Assembly (NCBI GenBank): GCA_018110905.1
Contig: JAGBAZ010000017.1
Span: 1 to 32,476 of the forward strand
Direction: 5' to 3'
Source: Oscillospiraceae bacterium
Lineage (GTDB): Bacteria > Bacillota > Clostridia > Oscillospirales > Ruminococcaceae
Length of the DNA stretch: 32,476 nt
Numbering within the stretch: position 1 is the stretch's first letter; each line of letters opens with the position of its first letter. Made by a program: the position numbers and the translations under genes. The notes below the pieces were generated by a model, which saw only the letters and a list, made by a program, of their open reading frames with translations, made no database searches and had not been told where the DNA came from. Of this stretch, positions 24,965 to 32,475 are shown piece after piece.

Positions 24965-26765
24965 TTTCTGATTCTCCTTTTTCATTAAAATAATAAGCTT
25001 CTTCATCCGGAACGAGGTCGAAAGTTCCATCAAATTCTCTGTATGGAATCCAAATCGGATCTATATCTATCATTTGAACCGAACCAATAGATAAATCTGT
25101 TTTTCCGTGCTCAAAGGCTTTTCCTCCACCATGTGGGGTGTAAGAAATATTTGGGTGTTTGAAAATATCAAATTTATCATCCATAATTGGAGGTTCGCCT
25201 CTTATAAAAAGTAAGCATTTGTTGTTATTCAACATACGAACTTCGGAAGCATCGAGAAGTTCTCGTCCGGATTTTTGATAGTTGGTGCTGTAATTACCGC
25301 CGTGTCCGGTGGATTTACCAAAGGTGTTAGTGTCAATTGTTTCCTTGCCTAGATAAGATTCAGATATAAGTTTATGGGTGCTTGTTTCATTTCCACCAAG
25401 ATAGAGAAATTCATCACAGTTACCAAGAATGGATTCCCAATCATCTTTATACAAAGATTTAAGTTGTGATATATTCTGGATAATGATAGAAACAGAAATG
25501 TTTCTTGAACGGATGGTTGCAAGAAGTTTTTCAAAACCTTCGGGTAAAGAAACGTTTGCAAATTCATCCATAAGAAAATGAACGGGGAGTGGAAGTTCAC
25601 CTTTGTATTTGTGGTCTGCAAGAGTAATGAGCGTATCAAAAGTGGAATTGTATAATAAGCTTACAAGAAAGTTGAAACTTGTATCATGGTCTGGGATTAT
25701 AGCAAAGATAGCAGTTTTCTTTTCACCGATTGTTTCAAGGTCAAATTCATCTGTTGCGGTAAGAGAAGCAACAGAAGGAATGTTGAATTTCTCAAGCCGT
25801 GAAGCAAGAGTTATTAGAATTGACTTTGCGGTTTTGCCTGCACTTTTCTTGTACATGTTGTAATATTTAACAGCTAGATGCTCAGGTTTTTCAATTTCAA
25901 TTCTACGGAACAGAATATCAAGAGGAGATTCAAAACCGTCATCATCTTCGTGAATTTCAGCTGACTGCAATAGCTCCATAACCATTCCGAAGTTCTGTTC
26001 TTCCTCCGGTGCTTCATAAAAAAGCAGATAAATAAGAGCGGAGAGAAGCATCATAGCGGCAATATCCCAGAAAGGTTCACTGCTTTGACTTCCTTTTGGA
26101 GTAGTTGCTTTAAAAAGACTTGTTACCATCTTTTGAACATCATTATCGTTTTTAACATATCTGAATGGATTAAAACAATGGCTTTTTTCCATGTGAATTA
26201 AATCAAGGATTTTTATTTCGTAACTCATAGCTTCGAGCAATGTTCCTGTATCACGCAGAAGCTCACCTTTACAGTCAAGAACAAAGAATGATGTGTTTGC
26301 CTGCAAAAGATTAGGTTTAGCATAAAAAAAGGTTTTACCGGAACCACTTCCACCTATAACCACAATGTTAAGATTCCGTCGGTGTTTCTTTCCGTCAAGA
26401 CCTATTCTTATATGAAGGGTAAGAATGCGGTTTGCAAAAGGGTTTTTATCTGCGTATTTTTTATTGATTTTTTCTGCGCTGCCCCATTTTGCAGAACCGT
26501 ATTCAGCTCCGTGACGATAGTTCTTTTGAGATGAAAATACCATGCCGATACATAGTGAATAAGTGCATAAAAAAACGAGGACAGTTTTTGGGCTGTCCTC
26601 GCATAACTTTATGCTGAATGGATTTTCCATTGCTTTTGGGAAACCTACGATTATTTCTGGAAGTCCACCTTGAACGAATGGAGCTATTATAAGTCCGAGC
26701 CATATAGCAGGGATTATTCCAAAAAGCACCAATAGCAATTTAGTTTTTTTATCATCGTTCTTCAC
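24942..26765 (-). CDS. VirD4/TcpA-type coupling protein
   Basis: The protein has about 607 residues from GTG 26765, giving M-K-N-D-D-K-K-T-K-L, the usual beginning of this family. A GTG at 26798 would add 11 residues and neither start has a good ribosome site, so the start is uncertain. Two N-terminal membrane helices (about 9-31 and 62-79) are followed by the TraG/VirD4 ATPase: Walker A G-G-S-G-S-G-K-T (about 138-145), then F-L-M-D-E-F-A-N as Walker B, and a Q-N-I-S-Q-L stretch. It docks the relaxase-DNA complex onto the mating channel. Translation is probably coupled to the 62-residue gene upstream, whose stop it overlaps. Confidence 0.92.
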   Translation of the reverse strand: MKNDDKKTKLLLVLFGIIPAIWLGLIIAPFVQGGLPEIIVGFPKAMENPFSIKLCEDSPKTVLVFLCTYSLCIGMVFSSQKNYRHGAEYGSAKWGSAEKINKKYADKNPFANRILTLHIRIGLDGKKHRRNLNIVVIGGSGSGKTFFYAKPNLLQANTSFFVLDCKGELLRDTGTLLEAMSYEIKILDLIHMEKSHCFNPFRYVKNDNDVQKMVTSLFKATTPKGSQSSEPFWDIAAMMLLSALIYLLFYEAPEEEQNFGMVMELLQSAEIHEDDDGFESPLDILFRRIEIEKPEHLAVKYYNMYKKSAGKTAKSILITLASRLEKFNIPSVASLTATDEFDLETIGEKKTAIFAIIPDHDTSFNFLVSLLYNSTFDTLITLADHKYKGELPLPVHFLMDEFANVSLPEGFEKLLATIRSRNISVSIIIQNISQLKSLYKDDWESILGNCDEFLYLGGNETSTHKLISESYLGKETIDTNTFGKSTGHGGNYSTNYQKSGRELLDASEVRMLNNNKCLLFIRGEPPIMDDKFDIFKHPNISYTPHGGGKAFEHGKTDLSIGSVQMIDIDPIWIPYREFDGTFDLVPDEEAYYFNEKGESENEEKQYS

Positions 26766-26940
26766 GACTGAACCATCTCGGTTTCTTTTCAGGAGCACAA
26801 ATGAATTTGTTAAGAATATAGTTTATATCATCTGTAGATTTCTTTTCGGAAATGAGCTTATTTCTAAATTCATTTAAAGCATGGATGGTAATGTTATTAT
26901 CAGTTTCCGAAAGCTCAACATATCGCATTTTTTCTGGCAT
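26752..26940 (-). CDS. 62-residue hypothetical protein of the transfer operon
   Basis: ATG 26940 has AGGAGC about ten bases upstream. The gene starts three bases after the ArdC-like stop and overlaps the coupling-protein start, so it sits in an unbroken operon and is very likely real. The protein is polar and mostly helical, with acidic and Asn/Lys-rich parts and a conserved-looking tail P-E-K-K-P-R-W-F-S-R-E-E-R. Small genes of similar size occur at this place in Tn1549-type elements. I recognise no named domain. A role with PcfB or the coupling protein is a guess from position. Confidence 0.7.
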   Translation of the reverse strand: MPEKMRYVELSETDNNITIHALNEFRNKLISEKKSTDDINYILNKFICAPEKKPRWFSREER

Positions 26941-26943
26941 AGT

Positions 26944-27825
26944 TCATCGCTCCTGTTCTTTTTGTTTTGGAACTTTTTCCGGTGAAAGGATTCTGTTCAT
27001 GCGTTCAGTAATGTTGGACATGACATCCCGGATTTCGGAAAGCTTTGCTCTGATTTGAGCGGGTTCAACTGCTCGATAGCTTTCCGGAATATTACCAAAA
27101 TTATAATTGCTTGTGTCAATACCGTTCTTTTTGCAAAGCATATACGAAACACAATAAGATGGAAAGTCATATTTTTTACGGGTATAATCCTTGTCATCCT
27201 GGGCGAATTCGGCATGTGCAAGTTCATAAGAAACACTTCGGAAAAGTTCCGGATCGCTCTGACCTCTTACAACAAAGATAAGTTGTTTTTCGTGATCATA
27301 ATAAGCTCCGCGACCGTGTTCAAGTTGATTTGTCATTGAAATCTGGACCGGTCTGCGGTATATGAGAGCTTTAAGAAGTTCTTTGGAATCCGGTTGGGCT
27401 TTGAAATCTGTTTCTTTGTCTGAATCTGTCTGAGATATATCGAACAAGGATTTAACATTGAATCCTTGCCTCACATTGCCTTCTTTATCTTTATACTCGC
27501 CGGAAGGTTCCAGAATTTTTATACCTTTTTCGTCTTTCTTTACCTGTAAACCTGCTTTTTTCCAGCTTTCAAAATCTTTAAGCTGTGTTGCATTTGGATT
27601 TTGTGCCATGATAAGTAAAGCGTTGGTCGCGGAATACATATCAAATTTGCTTTGGGTATCAAGGTATTTTACAAAAGTTTTTTCATCAAATACTGCCTGT
27701 ACCGCAGTATCGTTTGCAATTTTGAATACCTCATTTCTGGTGTTTTGTTTTTTTGCTTTCCAATTATCATTTGTTTTTTGTGTTCTGTTTTCTTTGTTTT
27801 CAAGGATATCATCAAGACTACTCAT
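26944..27825 (-). CDS. ArdC-like (DUF1738-type) protein with metallopeptidase-like segment
   Basis: The protein has 293 residues. ATG 27825 is chosen because AGGAGAG precedes it; an open frame upstream runs into the PcfB gene. Residues 30-130 (A-V-F-D-E-K-T-F-V-K-Y-L-D, N-A-L-L-I-M-A-Q-N-P-N-A-T, F-E-S-W-K-K-A-G) are typical of the ArdC N-terminal ssDNA-binding region. Residues 180-210 (I-F-V-V-R-G, then S-Y-E-L-A-H-A-E-F-A) match the peptidase-like half, although the first His of H-E-x-x-H is Tyr200. ArdC proteins protect incoming single-stranded DNA against restriction or help establishment after transfer. The substituted His argues against classic zinc-protease activity. It lies between the PcfB and coupling-protein genes. 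Confidence 0.75.
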   Translation of the reverse strand: MSSLDDILENKENRTQKTNDNWKAKKQNTRNEVFKIANDTAVQAVFDEKTFVKYLDTQSKFDMYSATNALLIMAQNPNATQLKDFESWKKAGLQVKKDEKGIKILEPSGEYKDKEGNVRQGFNVKSLFDISQTDSDKETDFKAQPDSKELLKALIYRRPVQISMTNQLEHGRGAYYDHEKQLIFVVRGQSDPELFRSVSYELAHAEFAQDDKDYTRKKYDFPSYCVSYMLCKKNGIDTSNYNFGNIPESYRAVEPAQIRAKLSEIRDVMSNITERMNRILSPEKVPKQKEQER

Positions 27826-27829
27826 TTTC

Positions 27830-28606
27830 TTATCTCTCCTTATATTTTTTCTTCTTTTTGAATTTTGGCTGCTCGTGTTGAACATGTTTTGTTTCAGGTT
27901 TATTTTTTGGTTCACCGGAAGTAATAGGCCTTTCAGATTCATCTTTTTGCTGTTTTTTGGAGCGGACTATTTCGTGAAGCATCTCACGAATTGATGAACG
28001 TTCTTTGCGGTTAGAAGTACCCTCTTTGTTGTTGTACTGTATCCCTGATGTAGGCTCGAACAGATGGGATTTTTCTGTTTTCGCCATTGTAGGGTTTTCT
28101 TTTTCATAATCCTCAAGAGCGAATTCGCGTCCGCGCATTGCATCAACAAGAAAATCGTCAGGGTCTTTATGCTTGTTTTTTTCAGCTTCTTCTGCGTTTA
28201 TTTCTTGCTGAATAGATGCAGAATCAATAGCGGAAAGATTGAACCTTTCGACTATGCGGTTGATTTTGGAAGCATCTTCCGCTCTTGCAAGAATATCCAC
28301 CATGTGGTCAGAATCGTTTTCCTTACCTTTGAGGGCGCAGTAAACAACGCCGTAGCGATTGGCTTCCTTTGCAAAGGTTTTGAGGTTTTTATCCGTTATG
28401 GTAAAAACCTTAAGTTCCTTTCCGCTTTTGAGCATGGAGGTAAGTTTCTGCTGACCTTTGATTTTTCTTGCGTCACGATCCTTGTAGATAGTGTAGAGAG
28501 CGGCGGCAATATTCTTTGCGGCGGAACCGGTTAGGCGTAAAGCGACTTCCGTTCCTTCAAGGCTTAACCTTACAACTTGCTCGGCGGCATCACCTGAGTT
28601 TGTCAT
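27830..28606 (-). CDS. PcfB family (DUF3801) conjugation protein
   Basis: The protein has 258 residues from ATG 28606 with AAGGAGA upstream; an upstream frame extension overlaps the relaxase and has no ribosome site. The N-terminus (S-G-D-A-A-E-Q-V-V-R-L-S-L-E-G-T-E-V-A-L-R-L-T-G) and the later F-A-K-E-A-N-R-Y-G-V-V-Y-C segment match the PcfB/DUF3801 family. The C-terminal third is Lys/Glu-rich and probably unstructured. PcfB-like proteins are needed for transfer in enterococcal and Tn1549-type systems and act with the relaxase or coupling protein. The gene overlaps the relaxase end by 17 bases. Confidence 0.87.
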   Translation of the reverse strand: MTNSGDAAEQVVRLSLEGTEVALRLTGSAAKNIAAALYTIYKDRDARKIKGQQKLTSMLKSGKELKVFTITDKNLKTFAKEANRYGVVYCALKGKENDSDHMVDILARAEDASKINRIVERFNLSAIDSASIQQEINAEEAEKNKHKDPDDFLVDAMRGREFALEDYEKENPTMAKTEKSHLFEPTSGIQYNNKEGTSNRKERSSIREMLHEIVRSKKQQKDESERPITSGEPKNKPETKHVQHEQPKFKKKKKYKER

Positions 28607-29960
28607 TTCGGCTTTTCTCCTTTCTCTGTTCGTTTTCTTTGGTTTGGTCTTCACGGATCTTTTTGAGTTTTTCCCTCATTATCCCGGAACGGACTGTAAT
28701 ATCATCACATAGATTCATCTCCTTTCTGATTACAGTGATTTTTTTGTTGATATCGGATATTTCTTCTTTCACTCCTTCCTCGTTTTGCTTACGGTAAAGT
28801 TTTCTTCTTTGAGGGATAAGCTCGTTCAATCTCGCCTCCAGACTTTCTTTATATGAAGAAAGCTGCTGTTCGGTATCAATGCGATTCCGACCCAGCAGCC
28901 TTGCTTCGTCTGTTAATTTGTCCATTTTGATTAGATCCTCTTTCAGGAGAAAGTGCATTTTTCTGTTGCTTTGCGGTTTCTTTCGTTTGAAAACGCCAAG
29001 TAAATAGCAATAGTGAAAATACAAAGCACGGAATCCGGATGCTTTCTTCCTCGGTTTAATTTCACCTCGGAGCTTCATAACCCTTGGCTTTGGTTTATAT
29101 TCCGGCATAGGTAGGGTAGGCCGTTGCTGTGCAAGGATTCTTTTAATGATTCCTTCCATGGTGTAGCCTTCACCGAAGTTCCTTGCAAGTCTAACAAATC
29201 TTTCTTTTCCCGGTGGTCTTACAGAAATATCCTTTCCGATTTTTACTTCATAACCGGCTTTCTTTAGATTCATAAAGAACTGTCTGTCCGTCATGGATTC
29301 CTTGATACAGCGGTCAACATCTTCTTTGATAAGTCCTCGCCATGTGGGTCTGCCTTCTTGTTCCGCTCGCCACTCACCGTAGGATTTATGTTTTTCGTTG
29401 CAAGGATTTACATGAAGGACGGATAAACCATATTCTCTGCAAAGTTCATCGGAAATGGTCCACATATCACGGTAATCTTTCGAGCTTCTGTAATATTTCT
29501 TTCCGTCAACAAAAGAAACATTGTTGATAACGAAGTGGGAATGAAGATGGTGAGTTTTATCAAGGTGTGTTGCAACAACCACCTGGTATCTTTCACCCCA
29601 TAATCTTTCGGCAAGTTTTACTCCAATTTTATGAGCAATATCCGGTGTAACTTCACCAGGAGCAAATGACTGATATCCGTGATAGGCGAGCACACCATCA
29701 GTTTTGTTGAAGTGTCTTTTGACTACCATCATTTCTTCAATAGCGGTTTTTGAAAAACAGTTTATTCCGGTTACATAACTTTCAATAAGCTCTGTGTTTT
29801 CATCGTCTGTTTCTTCAGTTTTATCAGAATTTACAGCATAGTTTATTACATCGGATAAGATATCTTCGCTACTTTCCCTTTTCGTTTTATCCGGATTTAA
29901 TGCATAATCTACGACCTCTGAAAGGCTTCTTTTGATATGCCACATTGAAGTAACAGCCAT
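28590..29960 (-). CDS. MOBP-type relaxase
   Basis: The protein has 456 residues from ATG 29960, with GGAGG inside the end of the MobC gene; the two genes overlap by one base. The N-terminus has the catalytic-tyrosine segment V-V-D-Y-A-L-N-P-D-K-T (Tyr19) and a similar V-I-N-Y-A-V-N-S-D-K-T at 38-48, a doublet known in this family. The metal-binding histidines are in T-H-L-D-K-T-H-H-L-H-S-H-F-V (His132, His138 or His140, His142). The C-terminal 150 residues are a basic helical/coiled domain. It nicks one strand at oriT and pilots it to the recipient. The candidate oriT lies upstream of the MobC gene. Confidence 0.93.
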   Translation of the reverse strand: MAVTSMWHIKRSLSEVVDYALNPDKTKRESSEDILSDVINYAVNSDKTEETDDENTELIESYVTGINCFSKTAIEEMMVVKRHFNKTDGVLAYHGYQSFAPGEVTPDIAHKIGVKLAERLWGERYQVVVATHLDKTHHLHSHFVINNVSFVDGKKYYRSSKDYRDMWTISDELCREYGLSVLHVNPCNEKHKSYGEWRAEQEGRPTWRGLIKEDVDRCIKESMTDRQFFMNLKKAGYEVKIGKDISVRPPGKERFVRLARNFGEGYTMEGIIKRILAQQRPTLPMPEYKPKPRVMKLRGEIKPRKKASGFRALYFHYCYLLGVFKRKKPQSNRKMHFLLKEDLIKMDKLTDEARLLGRNRIDTEQQLSSYKESLEARLNELIPQRRKLYRKQNEEGVKEEISDINKKITVIRKEMNLCDDITVRSGIMREKLKKIREDQTKENEQRKEKSRNDKLR

Positions 29961-30292
29961 TATATATCCTCCGGGTTCAGAACAGCATTATCAATTTTTA
30001 AAATTGTGTTTTCTACCAGTTTTACCGCCCGGTCATATTTTCTTCCGTCGATTACTTTATTACGTCCTTTATTTACAGCCAAGGCAATTTGGTTGAGATT
30101 TTCTCCAATGCGTTTGAGTTCACGCATCATGTCAAAATATTCTGCAGGTGGCGTTTCTTTGGGAACATGTTCATGCAAAAGCATACGGATGTAACCTTCT
30201 CTTGAAACACCACATTTTTTGGATTTCTTATTCAGAAAGTCAATTTCTTCTTTATTGAGCCTGACCTTAATCTCAATATTTCGTTTCGTCAT
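29960..30292 (-). CDS. MobC-like ribbon-helix-helix relaxosome protein
   Basis: The protein has about 110 residues. ATG 30292 fits an AAGTGA site best; ATG 30298 and GTG 30301 are also in frame. The start R-N-I-E-I-K-V-R-L-N-K-E-E-I-D-F-L is a ribbon-helix-helix DNA-binding pattern. The second half (M-R-E-L-K-R-I-G-N-L-N-Q-I-A type helix) is the MobC family signature. MobC-like proteins bind oriT and help the relaxase melt and nick it. The gene ends where the relaxase begins and its start overlaps the DUF3789 micro-gene. Confidence 0.88.
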   Translation of the reverse strand: MTKRNIEIKVRLNKEEIDFLNKKSKKCGVSREGYIRMLLHEHVPKETPPAEYFDMMRELKRIGENLNQIALAVNKGRNKVIDGRKYDRAVKLVENTILKIDNAVLNPEDI

Positions 30293-30398
30293 AGTCATCA
30301 CTTCTTTCGATTCGGTTTATTTGTAGGAGGCACATTACAAATACTCCAATTGTGCCACCTAACATACTTCCGACTATAAAGGCTAAGATTTCATTCAA
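30273..30398 (-). CDS. DUF3789-like 41-residue membrane micro-protein
   Basis: A short frame starts at TTG 30398, six bases after an AGAAGTGA site, and ends with TGA at 30273-30275, overlapping the MobC start by 20 bases in another frame. The product begins N-E-I-L-A-F-I-V-G-S-M-L-G-G-T-I-G-V and continues as a single hydrophobic helix with V-M-C-L-L-Q, then an acidic tail. This matches the DUF3789 pattern (E-I-L-A-F-x-x-G-x-M-x-G-G-x-x-G), small proteins often encoded next to mobC in Tn1549-type elements. Function is unknown; one membrane span is clear. The non-ATG start and small size make it easy to miss. Confidence 0.72.
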   Translation of the reverse strand: MNEILAFIVGSMLGGTIGVFVMCLLQINRIERSDDYDETKY

Positions 30399-30424
30399 AT
30401 AATCACTTCTTTCTTCAAGGGGTT

Positions 30425-30480
30425 ACAGGGGATATTTCACCTGTCAAGCTGTGTTTTGTCCCCAAAACACGATGCTTGCG
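30425..30480 (-). other. Candidate origin of transfer (oriT)
   Basis: The 99-base gap upstream of the DUF3789 and MobC genes holds a perfect 7-bp inverted repeat (GTGTTTT 30451-30457, AAAACAC 30464-30470, 6-base loop). It is flanked by GATGCTTGCG and by a second imperfect palindrome with arms ACAGG (30425-30429) and CCTGT (30440-30444). A hairpin beside a short conserved nic-like word, just upstream of mobC and relaxase, is the usual oriT layout. A -35-like TTGACA (minus strand, 30442-30447) also lies here, but no good -10 was seen. The nick position cannot be assigned from sequence alone. Confidence 0.5.
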
Positions 30481-30497
30481 ACGGAATAAATATTTCA

Positions 30498-31193
30498 TCA
30501 ATCCATGTTGTAATTCATGAATTCTTCTATGTCATCGAGGAAATCAACAAAATAAATATCGTCAATCAAATCAAAATAATCTTCATCGAAAATGAATCTT
30601 ATATCAGCAAATATATAGTCACCATTTTCGTTATCAGATGATTTTATATGTCTGCGCTGAACTGCAGCAAAAGAAAAATCTTCGAGAAGCCACAATTCAT
30701 ATTGTACCGAAAGATTTTGACATCCAGGAACTTTCTCAATAATATTACTGTGAATTTTAATTCCTTTCTGTCCGAACAGATCTCCGAATTTCAATTTGAT
30801 AATGTCATCGGTACTGTCAACTTCGGTTTCATATACATGTTCGAAATCCATATGACCATCACAACTGAATTCATCCCAAGGGAGTTCATGGATCAGTTCT
30901 ATGATTTCCTCTTTGCAAAAATCATGCCAACTGTGTGCGAGACAAAGATCCATTAGTGCGTTTCGAAAATAGTAATCGAATGTTTTGTACTTTGAATCGA
31001 AGATATAATCATCAACATCTGGGATAAGTTCATCAACAAAAATTTTTGCCTCACAAAAATCATTTTCGTTAAGAACCTCCGATTCATTAAGGTACTTTTC
31101 CATACCTTTGTTTACTGCATCAAATTTGCTTTCAGCTTCGACAAGATATTTTTTTTCAAAGAGGTCTTTAAATTTTACTTCGTATTTTTTCAT
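30498..31193 (-). CDS. Acidic hypothetical protein, possible DpnD/PcfM-like N-terminus
   Basis: The protein has 231 residues from ATG 31193 with AAGGAGA upstream. The first 50 residues (K-Y-E-V-K-F-K-D, then V-E-A-E-S-K-F-D-A-V, and N-E-N-D-F) resemble DpnD/PcfM-type small domains of mobile elements. The remainder is very rich in Asp and Glu with regularly placed aromatics, and I do not recognise it. It is preceded by the primase-like gene's terminator and followed by the candidate oriT, so it may be a separate unit or depend on read-through. The strongly acidic composition would fit a DNA-mimic or a partner of a basic protein, but this is speculation. Confidence 0.7.
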   Translation of the reverse strand: MKKYEVKFKDLFEKKYLVEAESKFDAVNKGMEKYLNESEVLNENDFCEAKIFVDELIPDVDDYIFDSKYKTFDYYFRNALMDLCLAHSWHDFCKEEIIELIHELPWDEFSCDGHMDFEHVYETEVDSTDDIIKLKFGDLFGQKGIKIHSNIIEKVPGCQNLSVQYELWLLEDFSFAAVQRRHIKSSDNENGDYIFADIRFIFDEDYFDLIDDIYFVDFLDDIEEFMNYNMD

Positions 31194-31231
31194 TTTGTTT
31201 TTCTCCTTTTTGTTTAATTTTTTTATAAAGA

Positions 31232-31265
31232 AAAGCAGCCGGTAATTTTAATTACAAGCTGCTTT
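31232..31265 (-). terminator. Terminator of the DUF3991/toprim gene
   Basis: Outer arms AAAGCAGC (31232-31239) and GCTGCTTT (31258-31265), plus inner arms GTAATT and AATTAC (31242-31247, 31250-31255), form a long hairpin. On the minus strand it is followed by TTTTCTTT. It begins at the stop codon of the toprim gene (31264-31266). Confidence 0.75.
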
Positions 31266-32217
31266 ATCTTTCGTATGGTTTTGTGGCTTTGACTGGAATT
31301 CCAAGTTTCAGGCATAGCCAATCGTTGTAGTCTTTTCCTCGTTTTGGAGGATATACACTAACTTCGTACTTTTCGGAAAGGAAATGTTTCAAGGCTTCTG
31401 TGGCAATTCTTCCGGCATAATCATTATCAAGTCGAAGGTGGATTTTCTGAACTTCCTGATGTTCGGAAAAAAATTGTTTTAGTGCCAAAGGAAACGAGGA
31501 ATCTTTCAATTCTTTACCGGGTCTGTAAACTCCGGCAAGTGAAAGAAGGTGATGCTCATCCCATTTTTGCCCGTTCATTTTGAGCATGGTGGCATAGGAG
31601 AGTAAATCTATGGCACTTTCAAAAACATGAACAGTATCGCTTTTTTCTGTGTTGATACCGAAAGAAAATCTTTTATCGCTTCCGCTTGCTTCACCTTTGA
31701 AATCGGTACCTATTCCTCGTAGATTGGCATACCTTGGGGTGCCGCATTTATCGAAACCTAAGATCACCACATTGTGGTTAGGATAACTTTCGTAAATCTT
31801 TCCGGTCTCAATGCAGTAATTAATAACATCTTCATCAATGCCACGGTCTTTAAGGTAACGAATGGCATTGATATTATTACGGTTTGCCTTTGGAAGAATA
31901 AGAAATTTTTCTTTTGGTTTTATGATTTTGCTATCATGAATTATGGTTCTTTCTCCGGTACAGATAATGATGTGTTCAACGGCTTCTGTAAACTCCATAC
32001 CTTTGACCTTTATGAGGTAATCGAGTGCAGACCTACCACCGATTCCTCTTGAAAACCAGTTCCATTTTCCGTTGGAAATCTTTAAACTGTCATGTTCTTT
32101 GGTACAGTAAGTATCGCCGCTGATTTTAACAAGATTATTGGCGTCAAAATTTTGGAGATATGTGAGTAAATCAAGCTCTCGTGCTTTGCGGATTGTTTCT
32201 GGCAGGATAAATGGCAT
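31264..32217 (-). CDS. DUF3991 and toprim domain protein (primase-like)
   Basis: The protein has 317 residues from ATG 32217, with AAGGAGAGA upstream. The N-terminal part (about 10-95; Y-C-T-K-E-H-D-S-L-K-I, then W-F-S-R-G-I-G-G-R-S-A-L-D-Y-L) corresponds to the CHC2-like/DUF3991 region. The C-terminal half is a Toprim_2 domain with V-F-E-S-A-I-D-L-L-S-Y and L-R-L-D-N-D-Y-A-G-R-I-A, giving the acidic Glu and the D-x-D-type metal site. Such proteins are found in Tn1549-type elements and plasmids and probably prime complementary-strand synthesis after transfer or during element replication. It is the first minus-strand gene after a divergent intergenic region at the right of the window and has its own terminator. 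Confidence 0.88.
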   Translation of the reverse strand: MPFILPETIRKARELDLLTYLQNFDANNLVKISGDTYCTKEHDSLKISNGKWNWFSRGIGGRSALDYLIKVKGMEFTEAVEHIIICTGERTIIHDSKIIKPKEKFLILPKANRNNINAIRYLKDRGIDEDVINYCIETGKIYESYPNHNVVILGFDKCGTPRYANLRGIGTDFKGEASGSDKRFSFGINTEKSDTVHVFESAIDLLSYATMLKMNGQKWDEHHLLSLAGVYRPGKELKDSSFPLALKQFFSEHQEVQKIHLRLDNDYAGRIATEALKHFLSEKYEVSVYPPKRGKDYNDWLCLKLGIPVKATKPYER

Positions 32218-32282
32218 TTATAATCTCTCCTTTTTATAATAAACAGATAAATAAATTAAAAACAATTATATTTGAATATGTA

Positions 32283-32311
32283 TCGACAAATGTTAATATT
32301 TTTGTTATCAT
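32283..32311 (+). promoter_or_regulatory. Possible promoter of the right-edge small gene
   Basis: TCGACA (32283-32288) and TATCAT (32306-32311) are 17 bases apart on the + strand, 30 bases before ATG 32341. It is a moderate match. The gap 32218-32340 must also contain the divergent signal for the toprim gene, which I could not place. Confidence 0.45.
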
Positions 32312-32340
32312 AAACTAAAAAGATTTAGAAGGTGTTTTTT

Positions 32341-32475
32341 ATGTCAAAAAAACAATTGTTTTTGGATGAATATAAAGATTTTATTCAGCAGGCTCTATTT
32401 CCCCATCGTGGAATTGTTAATGAAACGTTGGTTGAAGATTCAAATGAACAACAATCAACTTCTGAACAAGATTAA
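32341..32475 (+). CDS. Small 44-residue hypothetical protein at the right edge
   Basis: ATG 32341 is preceded by AGAAGGTG at a suitable distance and by a possible promoter. The frame ends with TAA at 32473-32475, one base before the window edge. The product is polar, begins M-S-K-K-Q-L-F-L-D-E-Y-K-D-F-I-Q-Q-A-L, probably a helix, and ends in an acidic Gln/Ser-rich tail. No family is recognised. It is divergent from the toprim gene, so it could be the first gene of another operon of the element, such as regulation or recombination, beyond the window. Confidence 0.5.
   Translation: MSKKQLFLDEYKDFIQQALFPHRGIVNETLVEDSNEQQSTSEQD

Noticed and set aside
26898..27236. Plus- and minus-strand alternative frames inside the ArdC-like gene
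   Set aside because: No ribosome sites, and they are nested in a gene with recognisable domains and operon spacing.
29504..29592. Two similar YAxNxDKT segments in the relaxase N-terminus as a novel duplication (actual codons lie near 29815-29920)
   Set aside because: From memory, the same doublet is present in relatives of this Tn1549-type relaxase, so it is a family trait rather than a new event.
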